Notes: generated by a model not told the origin, from the sequence alone. Positions 45,908-55,140 are shown, counted from the first letter of the stretch. The stretch: 64,000 bases of DNA from an uncultured Buttiauxella sp. (GCA_946480445.1 CAMLJN010000007.1:62001-126000); one strand, 5' to 3'. Translations and numbers: made by a program.

Positions 45908-46335
45908 AATGCGCCTCCGCGTGTTGACTCACGACCGAACTGGCGAATGCCGGAATGGATCCGCATCTGGGACGACGACTGGATCACACCGCCGGATGTG
46001 TCACGTCCGAGGTTAATTTTGCCGCTGGCCACTTTCTCCAGAAACTTGATCGCGTCGTCATAGCGCAGCCGGATTTCTTCCGACAGGACCCGGTAATCGC
46101 TCGCCAGCTGATAGCGGGCGATGTCGCAGCAGTAGCCGATAAGGATCCCCGGGCTGTCTGGCCACGGCGTTTTGTAACGCCCCACCAGATAGCCATCGAT
46201 GACGTTACTGGCGCGGGTCAGTGCAAATTCCAGCTTGTCGCTGTTGACTGTGCCGGTGCGCTTTTCATCGGTCAGCGAGATAGTCTCGCGCTCGCTGAAC
46301 GTCTTAATAAACTGATCTGGTGTGGCGTAGGGCAT
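45904..46335 (-). CDS. DUF1320 protein, Mu gp36-like
   Basis: A 143-residue protein of the DUF1320 family. MPYATPDQFIKTFSERETIS and VDGYLVGRYKTPWPDSPGILIGYCCDIARYQLA-like text (partly quoted) are characteristic. The family is a head-tail connector or head-closure protein by position and fold predictions in Mu-like phages. It starts 3 nt after the preceding coiled-coil gene. Confidence 0.9.
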   Translation of the reverse strand: MPYATPDQFIKTFSERETISLTDEKRTGTVNSDKLEFALTRASNVIDGYLVGRYKTPWPDSPGILIGYCCDIARYQLASDYRVLSEEIRLRYDDAIKFLEKVASGKINLGRDTSGGVIQSSSQMRIHSGIRQFGRESTRGGAF

Positions 46336-46338
46336 GGC

Positions 46339-46791
46339 TTACTTCCCTTTTTTGGTTGCGGCTTCGAGCTGCGCCGTCAGGTCTGCGACCTTCTGGCGTT
46401 CGCCTTCCAGCTCGGAGGCCATCGCGGAGGACTGCCCGCGTTCGGTAGTCAGCTCGCTGGCCAGTTCCGTGAGTTTCTGGCGTGTGTCTTCCAGTTCAGC
46501 TGTCTGCTCCGCAAGCTGTTTTCTGGCGTCGGCTTCCTGAGTAACCAGAATCTGCACATCCCCTTCAAGCTGGAGGATTTTTTTATTCAGCTCATCCACC
46601 GTCCCAGTCTGCTGGCCACTGTTGTCGTCCTTGTTGCGGATAGCCACAACCAGCATCGGTTCGCTCTGGAGCTGCTTCAGTTGCTCTTTAGTGAACTGAC
46701 CCAGCGGATAAGTCCGGGTCTGCTCGCTGTGGACCATGCCAGCGCGGCGGAATCCGTCGCGCTTGGCGGTGATATCAATAACCTTTTCCAT
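46339..46791 (-). CDS. Mu gp35/HI1506-like coiled-coil protein
   Basis: A 150-residue protein with an N-terminal head (DITAKRDGFRRAGMVHSEQT then FTKEQLKQLQSEPMLVVAI), which resembles the HI1506/Mu gp35-type proteins, and a long C-terminal coiled coil from about residue 65 (VDELNKKILQLEGDVQILVT; AEQTAELEDTRQKLTELASE). It lies between the major head protein and gp36, as in Mu. Function is unknown. Confidence 0.85.
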   Translation of the reverse strand: MEKVIDITAKRDGFRRAGMVHSEQTRTYPLGQFTKEQLKQLQSEPMLVVAIRNKDDNSGQQTGTVDELNKKILQLEGDVQILVTQEADARKQLAEQTAELEDTRQKLTELASELTTERGQSSAMASELEGERQKVADLTAQLEAATKKGK

Positions 46792-46794
46792 GTT

Positions 46795-47703
46795 TTACGC
46801 CTCCGTACCGATGGAGCCATAGGCCAGCTGCCAGAGACCGTAGCCGCCAGCGGCGCGGGCTTCTGCACCGTATTTGAATTTCTTGCGGCTGAACACGTCG
46901 TCCGCGTTCATGTCGGTCTGTTCGACCAGGTGCGGGGCTTTACGCTCCTGATAGAAGAACGGAGTGATCGCTTTAGACGTGTCCAGAAGGAACCAGGCTG
47001 TGTCGCTGGTCAGGCGTGGGTCAACCACAACTTCCGCCGTTCCTCTGTAGATATTGGGTTTACCATCCTCCAGACGTTCAGCTGTCATAAGCGTGCGAGC
47101 CACATCTTCCAGCGCAACAGGGACCAGGAGAATATTTGGCGTTACGTTCAGGGCGCGGCCATCATCATCCTTAACTTTTCGCATCTGGGTACGTGCTGCG
47201 CCATAAGAAGCCTTAGCTGCGTCCAGCGTGGAGCATGAAAGCGCTTTAGTCCCCTTATTGGAGAAAACGCCAGCCCCCATCGGATGGTCGGTATCAAAAA
47301 AATACTGACCGTCATAGCAGAGGGAAGTAAACGAATCATTCACCAGCCCCGAGACAATCTCGTCCGGTAACTGCGCAGCAGACTCACCGGCGGATTTAGC
47401 CTGAATGGCATAAATCCCGGTCTGATCGTCTTCCAGATCGTTGCGGTCGACCTCAATGGTGGCTTCCCAGTCATCGTTGACAACGGAGTAATTAAACGCC
47501 GCCAGCGATTTGATGACCTTGTCGCCGACCCATTTCCGCATCTGTGGGAAGTTTGACAGCCAGCCGTAATCGTTCGATTTCCCGGTCGACGGGATTTTCA
47601 TCGCGATTTTTTGCCACTGAGTCGGCGCGGCTTTTAACGCTCCGTTAAACGTGGTTTTAATGTTGACGAAAAACGCCGAGATATTCGCCTTGTTAACAAT
47701 CAT
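46795..47703 (-). CDS. Major head subunit, Mu gpT-like
   Basis: A 302-residue major capsid protein. It opens MIVNKANISAFFVNIKTTFN and contains YGWLSNFPQMRKWVGDKVIK, FDTDHPMGAG and VVDPRLTSDTAWFLLDTSKAI (short parts quoted), all typical of the Mu gpT family with a HK97-like fold. It is probably not cleaved extensively; the protease/scaffold gene lies two genes upstream. Confidence 0.95.
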   Translation of the reverse strand: MIVNKANISAFFVNIKTTFNGALKAAPTQWQKIAMKIPSTGKSNDYGWLSNFPQMRKWVGDKVIKSLAAFNYSVVNDDWEATIEVDRNDLEDDQTGIYAIQAKSAGESAAQLPDEIVSGLVNDSFTSLCYDGQYFFDTDHPMGAGVFSNKGTKALSCSTLDAAKASYGAARTQMRKVKDDDGRALNVTPNILLVPVALEDVARTLMTAERLEDGKPNIYRGTAEVVVDPRLTSDTAWFLLDTSKAITPFFYQERKAPHLVEQTDMNADDVFSRKKFKYGAEARAAGGYGLWQLAYGSIGTEA

Positions 47704-47714
47704 TTAATGACTCC

Positions 47715-48113
47715 TTAAGAGATAAAGACCCAGACGCCGTCTGGTGAAACTTCCATTACTGTTCCGGCGGTGCGCTTCGCGGTAGCGTCAGCGCTTACGG
47801 TCACGCTGTTTTCTACCTGGCAGCGACGCCCCACCAGTGCCTGAGTGACGGGGCTGGCTGTGCTGTTGGCCAGACAGAAGCCCGCGCCACGCTGAACCAG
47901 AATCGTCGCGCCCCCGTCTGCGCCGTCGGTGTTGTCCACAAACTCGTCGGACACGCCAATCACGGCCAGCGAATCGGTATCGCTGCCAGCATCTGCGGGA
48001 ACGGCGAAGCCGTCCTCGTTAATGGCCACCATATGGCCGCCGTAAATTTTGACGCCGCCCGATACCAGAAACGGAATGAGCAAGCCATCTTTTCGCCAGA
48101 TATTGCGATCCAT
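47715..48113 (-). CDS. Head decoration-type protein
   Basis: A 132-residue, Gly/Val-rich protein that I place as a capsid decoration or cement-like protein by position between the protease/scaffold and major capsid genes and by its small beta-rich composition (GGATILVQRGAGFCLANSTA; GTVMEVSPDGVWVFIS). Mu-like phages outside the Mu type species often encode such a protein here. It is 11 nt from the capsid gene. Confidence 0.7.
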   Translation of the reverse strand: MDRNIWRKDGLLIPFLVSGGVKIYGGHMVAINEDGFAVPADAGSDTDSLAVIGVSDEFVDNTDGADGGATILVQRGAGFCLANSTASPVTQALVGRRCQVENSVTVSADATAKRTAGTVMEVSPDGVWVFIS

Positions 48114-48115
48114 TT

Positions 48116-49213
48116 TCAGTCCCCTAATTGCTTGGCGATTTCTGCCGGGTCATTGCCGAACGCGCTACAGATAGCCAGTTGCTCCGGCGTCATCTGAGAC
48201 ACGTTGATTTTGTCTTCCTGTTTCGGCGGGTTGAATGTTTTGGTCTGGGTCTGGTTAAGGGCCGCAATGCGTGGCTGCTTTTCCAGATAGGCAGACAGGC
48301 CCGCCAGATTCTGCTTCCCGTAATCCTTCGCCCATTGCTCCTGTGAAGGCAGCAGACGGCCATCCGAGAGCGCAGCCGTTACCAGCGTGGTGATTTCGCT
48401 TTCTGTCGTGGTCTGGGACAGTTGGGCCAGCTGAGCGCGTAGGTCGTTAACGACTTCAATCGGGGAGTGTTTCTCCGGGTTGTAAGCGTTAGCGGACAGG
48501 CTGGCGATTTGCTCAGACTGCTGAGCCAGCAAGTTACCCAGCCCGATGGATGCCGCCGCAGTTCCCTGACCGCCGGACACGCCGTCGATAATTTTTTGCA
48601 GCTCTGCGCAGACTTCCTCCGGGGTGGAGGTCTCCGGCAGGTTCAGCAGCCAGCGCAGCTGCGCCAGTAGCATGGCTAATTGTTCTTCATCCACTGTGAT
48701 GGTCTCCGTTGTAGTTGAAAGGCTTGCCAGACGGCTGGCTGCGGCCAGCATGACCGCGTCCATCCCGTCCAGTGCGGGGGTGTTAGTGAGTGCGGCGTGT
48801 AACAGCTGGGTGACAGCGCCGCTTTTGTCGTAGAAGAAAACCGGGGAAATATATTTGTATTCACCGGCAGCAATCATCGCGGCGGCTTTGTCTGTCCATT
48901 CCACGCCGACGGCATAAAGGCCATCGCCGTCGCGCCATTCCACCTTGCTGAACCAGCCAGCCGCCGGAGCGGGCTGGCCGTTGTTCACAGTGCGCAGCGT
49001 CTGGTGCTCGTAATCAATCACCAGCGGCGTGGCCACGGAGGCCACCTGCGAAACAATTGCGGCGGCCAGTTCAGCCGTCAGGAACCATTTACCGCCATCG
49101 ACGTCGGTCGGACGACCATCCACCGCGCGGAACTCGCCAGCCGGGAACAGTTGGATCTCGTTATGGGTCGCTTTTGCGATTTCTAGGGCTAGTGCCGCGA
49201 TACGTGTTTTCAT
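48116..49213 (-). CDS. Prohead protease/scaffold, Mu gpI-like
   Basis: A protein of about 365 residues, with N-terminal protease (residues 1-180) and C-terminal coiled scaffold parts as in Mu gpI/Z. LVIDYEHQTL carries a conserved His of the family's protease domain, and AAGWFSKVEWRDGDGLYAVGVEWTDKAAAMI (partly quoted) with YKYISPVFFYDKSGAVTQL follow. The C-terminal 100 residues (ASLSANAYNPEKHSPIEVVN...) are helical scaffold. ATG 49213 is preferred over ATG 49222; ribosome binding sites are weak for both. A terminator and a late-control dyad lie immediately upstream. Confidence 0.9.
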   Translation of the reverse strand: MKTRIAALALEIAKATHNEIQLFPAGEFRAVDGRPTDVDGGKWFLTAELAAAIVSQVASVATPLVIDYEHQTLRTVNNGQPAPAAGWFSKVEWRDGDGLYAVGVEWTDKAAAMIAAGEYKYISPVFFYDKSGAVTQLLHAALTNTPALDGMDAVMLAAASRLASLSTTTETITVDEEQLAMLLAQLRWLLNLPETSTPEEVCAELQKIIDGVSGGQGTAAASIGLGNLLAQQSEQIASLSANAYNPEKHSPIEVVNDLRAQLAQLSQTTTESEITTLVTAALSDGRLLPSQEQWAKDYGKQNLAGLSAYLEKQPRIAALNQTQTKTFNPPKQEDKINVSQMTPEQLAICSAFGNDPAEIAKQLGD

Positions 49214-49242
49214 ACGCAGCATGATGACGGGAGAACGTAAAC

Positions 49243-49266
49243 GGGAGCGGCTGAGGGGGTTCAGCG
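49243..49266 (-). promoter_or_regulatory. Candidate late-control dyad upstream of the protease gene
   Basis: On the minus strand GCTGA-N6-TCAGC, 30 nt upstream of ATG 49213 and about 115 nt downstream of an intrinsic terminator. The same GC-rich block, including the flanks CG and CGCTC, occurs upstream of the holin gene and of gp46. In Mu the late promoter PI occupies the corresponding place and is activated by the C protein. TTTACGTT, 9 nt after the dyad, is a possible -10 region. Confidence 0.6.
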
Positions 49267-49381
49267 GTAGCCGTGGAACAATTTAAGCGGAAACAATGCG
49301 GGAGACCGTTTTTAAAACCTTTTTAAAAACGATTCTGCGGGGTTTTCTGAGGCTGGTCGTCTCGTTTTACACCGGATAGGA

Positions 49382-49412
49382 TAAAAACGCGCTGAGCGAA
49401 TTACAGCGCGTT
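49382..49412 (-). terminator. Intrinsic terminator after the gpG-like gene
   Basis: On the minus strand AACGCGCTG and CAGCGCGTT form a perfect 9-bp stem with a 9-nt loop and are followed by TTTAT. It lies 9 nt after the stop of the virion morphogenesis gene and separates the terminase-portal-gpG transcript from the protease-capsid transcript. Confidence 0.85.
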
Positions 49413-49421
49413 TGACGGCGG

Positions 49422-49973
49422 CTAGTCAATAACGTTTATAAAATACCTGATCGCTGTGCTTTCCAGCTCTTTGATATCCTCGCCTGTGAGCTGGAGGAAA
49501 GGACGCGCAGGCATTTTCACAGTATGCGCCCCGATAGTCGCGCTCTGTACAAAATTGCTGTTGCGCTTTTTGACGAACTGGTGGCTGACGCTGCCGTTCT
49601 TGTACTGCTTAAAATACAGATTCGTCGTCCGGGCTTCGTGCCTGATTTCGCCGCCTTCGTTATGGATCCGCGCGTATCTGACATTCGTCCCGACCGTGGC
49701 GTCGTCGTTCGTAATCGCGGCGCGAATACTGGCGGCCAGTCGTCCGGTCTTCTGAAGTATCTGGCCGGAGCCGCGTTTCTTCGCATACGCCGAACTCCAT
49801 CCCAGCCACTTGGGCCGCCCCTGTTGCTGGAAGTTTTCCTCCACCGCGTCCAGCATGGTTCCGGCCAGTGCGGTCATCAGGTCGTGGCGTTGTCTTGTAG
49901 AGCGGATCAACTTCATCAGCCCCGCATTACAGGCGCTTAAATCGACTTTTAAATCCAGTGAGTCTTTGGCCAT
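49422..49973 (-). CDS. Virion morphogenesis protein, Mu gpG-like
   Basis: A 183-residue protein of the phage virion morphogenesis family (Mu gpG), needed for tail completion or head-tail joining. LMTALAGTMLDAVEENFQQQGRPKWLGWSSAYAKKRGSGQILQKTGRL (partly quoted) is the family core: the RPKW...GQILQ.TG.L pattern is diagnostic. It shares one base with the stop of the head morphogenesis gene upstream. Confidence 0.92.
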   Translation of the reverse strand: MAKDSLDLKVDLSACNAGLMKLIRSTRQRHDLMTALAGTMLDAVEENFQQQGRPKWLGWSSAYAKKRGSGQILQKTGRLAASIRAAITNDDATVGTNVRYARIHNEGGEIRHEARTTNLYFKQYKNGSVSHQFVKKRNSNFVQSATIGAHTVKMPARPFLQLTGEDIKELESTAIRYFINVID

Positions 49974-51136
49974 TATTCCCCCGGGTTATCCTGCATCTGC
50001 CAGCCAGTCAGCTCGTCGCCCTCGACCGTGGCCACGGACCAGCGCTCGCCATATTGCAGCGAATAGCGCCAGGCTTTTCCGTCGTGCGCCAGCTGCTCAG
50101 CCTGTTCGATGGTCTGCTGGATAAGTACATAATCCGACAGCGCTGGCGGTGTGGCCGCGCTGGCCAGCTGCTGCATTACCGGCGCGGAAACGCTGACGGT
50201 CTGGAGTTCTGCGGCGGTCTTGCTGACCTGCGACGGCGAGAGAACGGCCAGCGGATAGCGTTGCTGGTTGTCCAGCTGCGCGACGTTCTTCACGCCCAGC
50301 GCAAAATCGGGACCCGTCAGGGAGCCGGTGACGTACTGTCGTGCGGACTCGTAATAATATTTTTCCAGCTCCGGCTGGAATGCGACTTTGCCCGGATTGA
50401 AACCGAAGCCCGGGTCGGCGGTGTAGACTGAGCCGTCCGGCATTTTGAGGCCCATCGTCTTGATGGTCTTCCCGGGCTGGCCGTATTCCTGTTCCACTTC
50501 GACCATCCGGCCCTCGCTGTTCTGAACGGTGAGGCCATACTTCTCCACGTCAGACTGAGAACGGGCGCGAATACGACAGCGGCAACCGTAGCCGTCGGGA
50601 GTATAGATATACTCCCAGACCGGGTCGTCTGCCCGGGCGGTGAATCCGTTCAGGGCGGCATGTTTTGGTCGTGTGTGGGAGTCCATAACCGCCACGCGCT
50701 CAAAGTAGGGACGATCCGCCACGTTGGCCATCTGCTGTTCATAGCGTCCGGCGTTGTAGCTGGACTGAATATTGGTGTCGAAGATGGTCTGGAACCGGCG
50801 GGGCGTCAGCTGCTTCCCCTGTAGTTCTCCCGTCTCCGGGTCAGCGACCAGCCCCTTACCAATCCAGCCCTTTGACTCCAGTAACGGCTGCAGGTTTTTG
50901 ACGAACTCCTGCCAGGTGTCCCCGTAATCCAGTGCGGACTGCAGTCCGCCCCGGATATCCTGTAACACGTCCAGCTTCATGACGCCCGCGACCGTGAACG
51001 CCCGGGCGTGTGCGACCGTCTGGACGTCGTGCCAGTTAAAGCCAATCGCGTAGCCCTTGCTTTCGAAATACTTAATCGCTTCCTCCGGGGCGAGCGTGTA
51101 CGCATACCCCAGATCCACATCATCAGCTGTCGGCAT
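49973..51136 (-). CDS. Phage head morphogenesis protein, Mu gp30/gpF-like
   Basis: A 387-residue minor head protein of the SPP1 gp7 family. YAYTLAPEEAIKYFESKGYA is near the N-terminus; the family block runs from RRFQTIFDTNIQSSYNAGRY through RPYFERVAVMDSHTRPKHAA to DGYGCRCRIRARS, containing the conserved Cys-Arg-Cys motif. The protein sits inside the capsid close to the portal. It overlaps the portal gene by 14 nt. Confidence 0.93.
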   Translation of the reverse strand: MPTADDVDLGYAYTLAPEEAIKYFESKGYAIGFNWHDVQTVAHARAFTVAGVMKLDVLQDIRGGLQSALDYGDTWQEFVKNLQPLLESKGWIGKGLVADPETGELQGKQLTPRRFQTIFDTNIQSSYNAGRYEQQMANVADRPYFERVAVMDSHTRPKHAALNGFTARADDPVWEYIYTPDGYGCRCRIRARSQSDVEKYGLTVQNSEGRMVEVEQEYGQPGKTIKTMGLKMPDGSVYTADPGFGFNPGKVAFQPELEKYYYESARQYVTGSLTGPDFALGVKNVAQLDNQQRYPLAVLSPSQVSKTAAELQTVSVSAPVMQQLASAATPPALSDYVLIQQTIEQAEQLAHDGKAWRYSLQYGERWSVATVEGDELTGWQMQDNPGE

Positions 51137-52715
51137 TTAAGCGCCCCCAGACGTCTGCGGTAAATATGGCCTGCTCCAGCAGCTGCCGGAGCGTGGCATC
51201 CGGCAGACTCGGCCACGCTTCGGCCAGGATGTTCATCGCCTCGTCTGCGCTTTGGCCGTTCTGAAGCGCGGCGACAAGCGGGGCCATCAGCTCACTAAAG
51301 CCCTGATTGATGGCATCAGCGGGCAGGTCTGCCCGGTCGATAGCGTTCTGCGCCGGGTCGTCCTCGTCGGTGGTCTGGGTACTGAGCGCGGCCAGCCTCA
51401 GCCCCTCCCGGATAGCGCTCAGGCTGGCCGGGGTGGTGATGCGGTTTGCGGTCGGGACCAGAACCGGCTCGCCATCCTTCGGCGTCGGGATGCCCGTTTT
51501 TTTACGGACCCACGACGTCGGGATATCCGTCATGCCGACATCGTTCACCAGCGTGGCCACCGCGTCCGCCCAGTCCTTGATCTCGATTTCTTCCTGGGTA
51601 TCAAATGACAGACGAGGCAAACGACGCGGGTGGATATGCCCGTAGCCGTTCAACGCGGCCAGTTGGCTGATAAGACCGGCGAACATGCCCTCCATCTGCC
51701 GCGCGTCAGCGGTCATGATGTCGTGGCGGACCTCGTTGTGGACGTTCCCCAGCGCGTTGGTGGAGGATTTACCGTCCGCCTGACTGGTCAGCGTACTGCC
51801 CAGAATGGCTTTTGATACAGTCCGCTCCGCCCAGTCAATCATGGCCATAAACGTATCAGCGCCGCCGCTGGCCGCTTCTTCGAACTTGATTTCATTCCCC
51901 TGCGGGATGGCGGCTACGGCCTCATGCCCGAGGTGGACAAGTGCCTCCAGAATCCGGTCGCGGTCTTCGTCGCTCGTTCCCTGCGCATAGTAGGCGATAC
52001 GGGCAGGCAGGCCGTAAATCTCCAGAAACTCCGCAAGGTCGCGCAGCGCGAAGTTCTTAAACAGGTACGGCCAGACCAGAACGCGGAATAGCCCCGAGGA
52101 CGCGCTGAAGCCGGAGCGGGCATTATGGCGATGCACCAGCCAGCCGAATGGCCACAACTCCGCGCCGTTTTTACCGTCCTGATAGCTTCCATCATCCAGG
52201 CGGATCTCGTCGCCCTTGTCCGGCAGGGTCAGGAACCAGTGATGGGGGCGCAGGTTGATGGACTCCGGGAGCCAGATTTTGTCTGTCAGTTCCCAGGCGA
52301 TTTCCTGACAGCTGAAGCCATAGCCGACGGCGGTCATCCCGTTAAGGACCACGTCCTCCATGTTGGGGATCCCACGCAGCCAGTCATCGACGGCGGCGGT
52401 CAGGTTCAGCTCCTCTTTGGTCGCGTTGCGGGGCGGTTCGATTGACCAGTCCAGCGTAAGGAGAACGTTTTTACGCTTCTCCATTTCCGCGAATAAATGG
52501 CCGTCGCGTTCTTCCATATCGGCGAACAGCATGGCCTGAGCCTGAAGGTTTCCCTGTTCGGCGGCCTCCAGAATACGCGGCAGACGGCGAATATTCAGAC
52601 CACGCGACGGGTGATCGGGATAAATGCGCATACGCTCCGCGACCCTGACCGTCTGCTCCGTTTTGAGGGTCTCGCGCTGAAGCGGTCGCCCGTTTATGTC
52701 AACAATCTGCGCCAT
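51123..52715 (-). CDS. Portal protein (DUF935), Mu gp29-like
   Basis: A 530-residue portal of the DUF935 family, forming the dodecameric channel for DNA packaging. Family motifs include IYPDHPSRGLNIRRLPRIL near residue 35, DMEERDGHLFAEMEKRKNVL near 65, and WPYLFKNFALRDLAEFLEIYGLPARIAYY (partly quoted) near 225. It is flanked by the large terminase upstream and gp30 downstream, as in Mu. Confidence 0.94.
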   Translation of the reverse strand: MAQIVDINGRPLQRETLKTEQTVRVAERMRIYPDHPSRGLNIRRLPRILEAAEQGNLQAQAMLFADMEERDGHLFAEMEKRKNVLLTLDWSIEPPRNATKEELNLTAAVDDWLRGIPNMEDVVLNGMTAVGYGFSCQEIAWELTDKIWLPESINLRPHHWFLTLPDKGDEIRLDDGSYQDGKNGAELWPFGWLVHRHNARSGFSASSGLFRVLVWPYLFKNFALRDLAEFLEIYGLPARIAYYAQGTSDEDRDRILEALVHLGHEAVAAIPQGNEIKFEEAASGGADTFMAMIDWAERTVSKAILGSTLTSQADGKSSTNALGNVHNEVRHDIMTADARQMEGMFAGLISQLAALNGYGHIHPRRLPRLSFDTQEEIEIKDWADAVATLVNDVGMTDIPTSWVRKKTGIPTPKDGEPVLVPTANRITTPASLSAIREGLRLAALSTQTTDEDDPAQNAIDRADLPADAINQGFSELMAPLVAALQNGQSADEAMNILAEAWPSLPDATLRQLLEQAIFTADVWGRLNADS

Positions 52716-54355
52716 TACCAGCCCCCTGAGCCGAAGCGGCTGTGTCCGTCACGCCCCTGACTTTTAGGGGTGTGAACCTGAAATTTTGCGCTGCGCGAGA
52801 CCGCCAGCGTCCAGAGCATCTGGAGACAGTCCGGCCCGTCGTCATGGTCCGCTTTTGGATAGTGACGGAGCTGGTCTATCAGTGTCTGGTGGGTCGGGCT
52901 GAGTCGGATCAATCCGTTAGCCATATGGGGCTGGATGGATTCTATGCGCAGGGCCTTATCCTCCAGCGGGATGACCGGCATCGCCGGGACCGGGACGCCG
53001 AGCGCGGCGGATCGTTCGATTAACACGGTGCGTAAAAACTCCTGAAACTGAACAGATTCGACGGACCAGGCCAGACAGAAATACTCCCGCTGATACTGGA
53101 TCACGTCTTCGATGATTTTGTTAGGCAGGCGACGACGGATATCGGCTTCCACGACGTCCAGAATCCCGGTAAAGCGGTTAAAGCCCCCGACCAGAATGGC
53201 CGACGGGTCGCGGCCCTTGTTTTTCTTGCCGAGGCTCGGGTCCAGTGCGCCATAAAACACCCACTCGTTTAGGCGATTAACCCAGAAATTGATACAGCCC
53301 ACGAACAGGGCATCCTCGCCGCTTACCGGGTCGTTCTGATATTCGCTGTCGAAAGTGTCGTGACCATCACGGACGCGGATTTTCATCAGCGCCAGCAGCG
53401 GCCGCGCGGCCCACGACACGACGGCCCCGGCCAGCATGTCGGCCTCGTTCTGCTGATAGAATGCCTCGGCGGCTTCTGTCTGCTTGTTGCGGATAAGTTC
53501 TTCCCACTCGTCCCATAATTTCATATGTGCAGGCCACTGGATCACAGCCTTGAAGCGGGCCGTCGTCCACATCGGGTTATCCAGCGTTCGGGAGAGAACG
53601 GAATCGTAATGGAGGATTGTCCCGATATAGACGATATCGGTTTTACCGCCCGCTTCGCCCAGCGGCATGACGGTCTTCGTTAGCCACTGCGCCAGCTTGT
53701 CGCGCTGCTCCGGGTTGCGGACCATCTCGTCGTTCTCGATATCGTCCAGGATAATGAGGTCAGGACGATACGGGCCATGACGCAGGCCGCGCAGCTTCTT
53801 ACCGCTACCTGCGACCGTTACCTTGATGTTGTTCGCCGTGACGATGGTTCCCATCCGCCAGACGCGCCCCTGTCCGCAGGCGTCCGGGAAATCATTATTT
53901 AAACGGGGATTAAATTCCAGCTCCGCTTTGATGGCCTCCAGCATCGGATAGGCCTGGTCGATACTGTCCATAATGATGACCGGGTAATGCTTCAGCTTGC
54001 GAACGATAACCCAGAGATTGAACAGCTGACTGACAAGCGTCGATTTCGCCTCACCACGGGGGGCGGCGATGGCGTCGTTCTCGCCGTCTTTGCTGGCGAT
54101 GATTTGCGGCAGTCGCTTGAACAGATATTTATGCAGCTCGCTTTTCGCGGGGTTGCGAACGTAATGCGGGAAATACGTCTCGACAAAAAAATCATATCCC
54201 GTGACCGGGTCGGCCACTGCGGCGCGGCGCTTGTCGGCTTCGGCCTTGTCAGTGGAAAAGCCCTCGCACTCCGCCTCGATGGTCTGGCGGAGGTTGGCTA
54301 TATATTCCTGAAGGCTTTGCTGAAATTCCTTTAGTGAGATTTTCCGTTTAGCCAC
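52715..54355 (-). CDS. Terminase large subunit, Mu gp28-like
   Basis: A 546-residue packaging motor. The ATPase part has an atypical Walker A (AAPRGEAKSTLVSQL near residue 98) and Walker B (PDLIILDDIEND near 172). The C-terminal nuclease domain has FYGALDPSLGKKNKGRDPSA with the first metal-binding Asp and later acidic residues. It cuts packaged DNA from integrated copies by headful packaging, as in Mu. Its last base overlaps the portal ATG. Confidence 0.94.
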   Translation of the reverse strand: MAKRKISLKEFQQSLQEYIANLRQTIEAECEGFSTDKAEADKRRAAVADPVTGYDFFVETYFPHYVRNPAKSELHKYLFKRLPQIIASKDGENDAIAAPRGEAKSTLVSQLFNLWVIVRKLKHYPVIIMDSIDQAYPMLEAIKAELEFNPRLNNDFPDACGQGRVWRMGTIVTANNIKVTVAGSGKKLRGLRHGPYRPDLIILDDIENDEMVRNPEQRDKLAQWLTKTVMPLGEAGGKTDIVYIGTILHYDSVLSRTLDNPMWTTARFKAVIQWPAHMKLWDEWEELIRNKQTEAAEAFYQQNEADMLAGAVVSWAARPLLALMKIRVRDGHDTFDSEYQNDPVSGEDALFVGCINFWVNRLNEWVFYGALDPSLGKKNKGRDPSAILVGGFNRFTGILDVVEADIRRRLPNKIIEDVIQYQREYFCLAWSVESVQFQEFLRTVLIERSAALGVPVPAMPVIPLEDKALRIESIQPHMANGLIRLSPTHQTLIDQLRHYPKADHDDGPDCLQMLWTLAVSRSAKFQVHTPKSQGRDGHSRFGSGGW

Positions 54356-54357
54356 GT

Positions 54358-55101
54358 TTACCCCTGAACGTTTAGGGCCAGCGCCTTCTCGATACGGGCG
54401 CAGGCAATATCAAAATACTGGTTTGTCAGTTCAATGCCGGTGAAGCTTCCGCCGCGTTCCAGTACCGGTAGCGCAGTCGTCCCGCTTCCCATAAACGGAT
54501 CCAGAACGCGGGCATCATCGGCCAGCGGCCTGACCAGCTCCTGCATCAGGCGGACCGGCTTCGCGGTCATATGGAGCTTTTCCGACGGGTTCACGCGTTC
54601 GGTGATGACGCCCGGGAACGGACCGCCGGGACACTGCGCCAGCTTGCCGTTGCTCCCCCATGCAATATATTCAGCCTGGTGACGGAAATAGCCGGTATGA
54701 GGGGCGCGGGATGACAGGGTCTTATCCCAGACGACCAGACCGCGCCAGAGAACGCCACCGGCCTGAAGTACATCCGTAAGCGTCGGGAGCTGACGCCAGT
54801 CCGAGAAAACCATGAAATAGCCGCCGGGACGGACCAGCCGCGTGGACATGGACATCCACTGAGTACACCAGAACGCCCAGCTGCGCTGGTCACGGTTGTC
54901 GCCGCTGAACTCGGAATAATGGGTCGCGTTTACGTACTTTTCAGACGGGGCCATGCTGCGGTCGCTTTTGTGGATCCCGCCGCTGCTGTAGGGCGGGTCT
55001 GTGATTAGCGCGTCAAACATGCCGCCGTCCAGGTGTGGCAGCACTTCCAGAACGTCGCCGCAATACAGCGTAGCTTTACCGATCACCTGCTTTTGCATCA
55101 T
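54358..55101 (-). CDS. Phage DNA methyltransferase (beta class)
   Basis: A 247-residue DNA (adenine-N6 or cytosine-N4) methyltransferase. The catalytic motif IV, DPPYSSGG, lies at residues 35-42 and the S-adenosylmethionine motif I, LDPFMGSGTT, comes near residue 213, the order that defines the beta class. No restriction enzyme gene is next to it. It lies between the small and large terminase genes, separated from the former by a hairpin, and may protect phage DNA from host restriction in place of Mu's mom modification. Target sequence unknown. Confidence 0.93.
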   Translation of the reverse strand: MMQKQVIGKATLYCGDVLEVLPHLDGGMFDALITDPPYSSGGIHKSDRSMAPSEKYVNATHYSEFSGDNRDQRSWAFWCTQWMSMSTRLVRPGGYFMVFSDWRQLPTLTDVLQAGGVLWRGLVVWDKTLSSRAPHTGYFRHQAEYIAWGSNGKLAQCPGGPFPGVITERVNPSEKLHMTAKPVRLMQELVRPLADDARVLDPFMGSGTTALPVLERGGSFTGIELTNQYFDIACARIEKALALNVQG

Positions 55102-55114
55102 TCCCCCGAAATAG

Positions 55115-55140
55115 TGAAAGGCCCGGACGTTCCGGGCCTT
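55115..55140 (-). terminator. Hairpin between small terminase and methyltransferase genes
   Basis: AAGGCCCGGA and TCCGGGCCTT form a perfect 10-bp stem around a 3-nt loop, followed on the minus strand by TTTCACTATTT. It may reduce read-through from the lysis/small terminase genes, or punctuate the operon for mRNA processing. Confidence 0.6.

Noticed and set aside
45955-47238. 427-codon plus-strand frame opposite head genes
   Set aside because: It lies antisense to four convincing phage genes (gp36-, gp35- and gpT-like) and has shadow-like composition.
54358-55101. Restriction-modification system
   Set aside because: No restriction endonuclease gene adjoins the methyltransferase; its neighbours are terminase genes.
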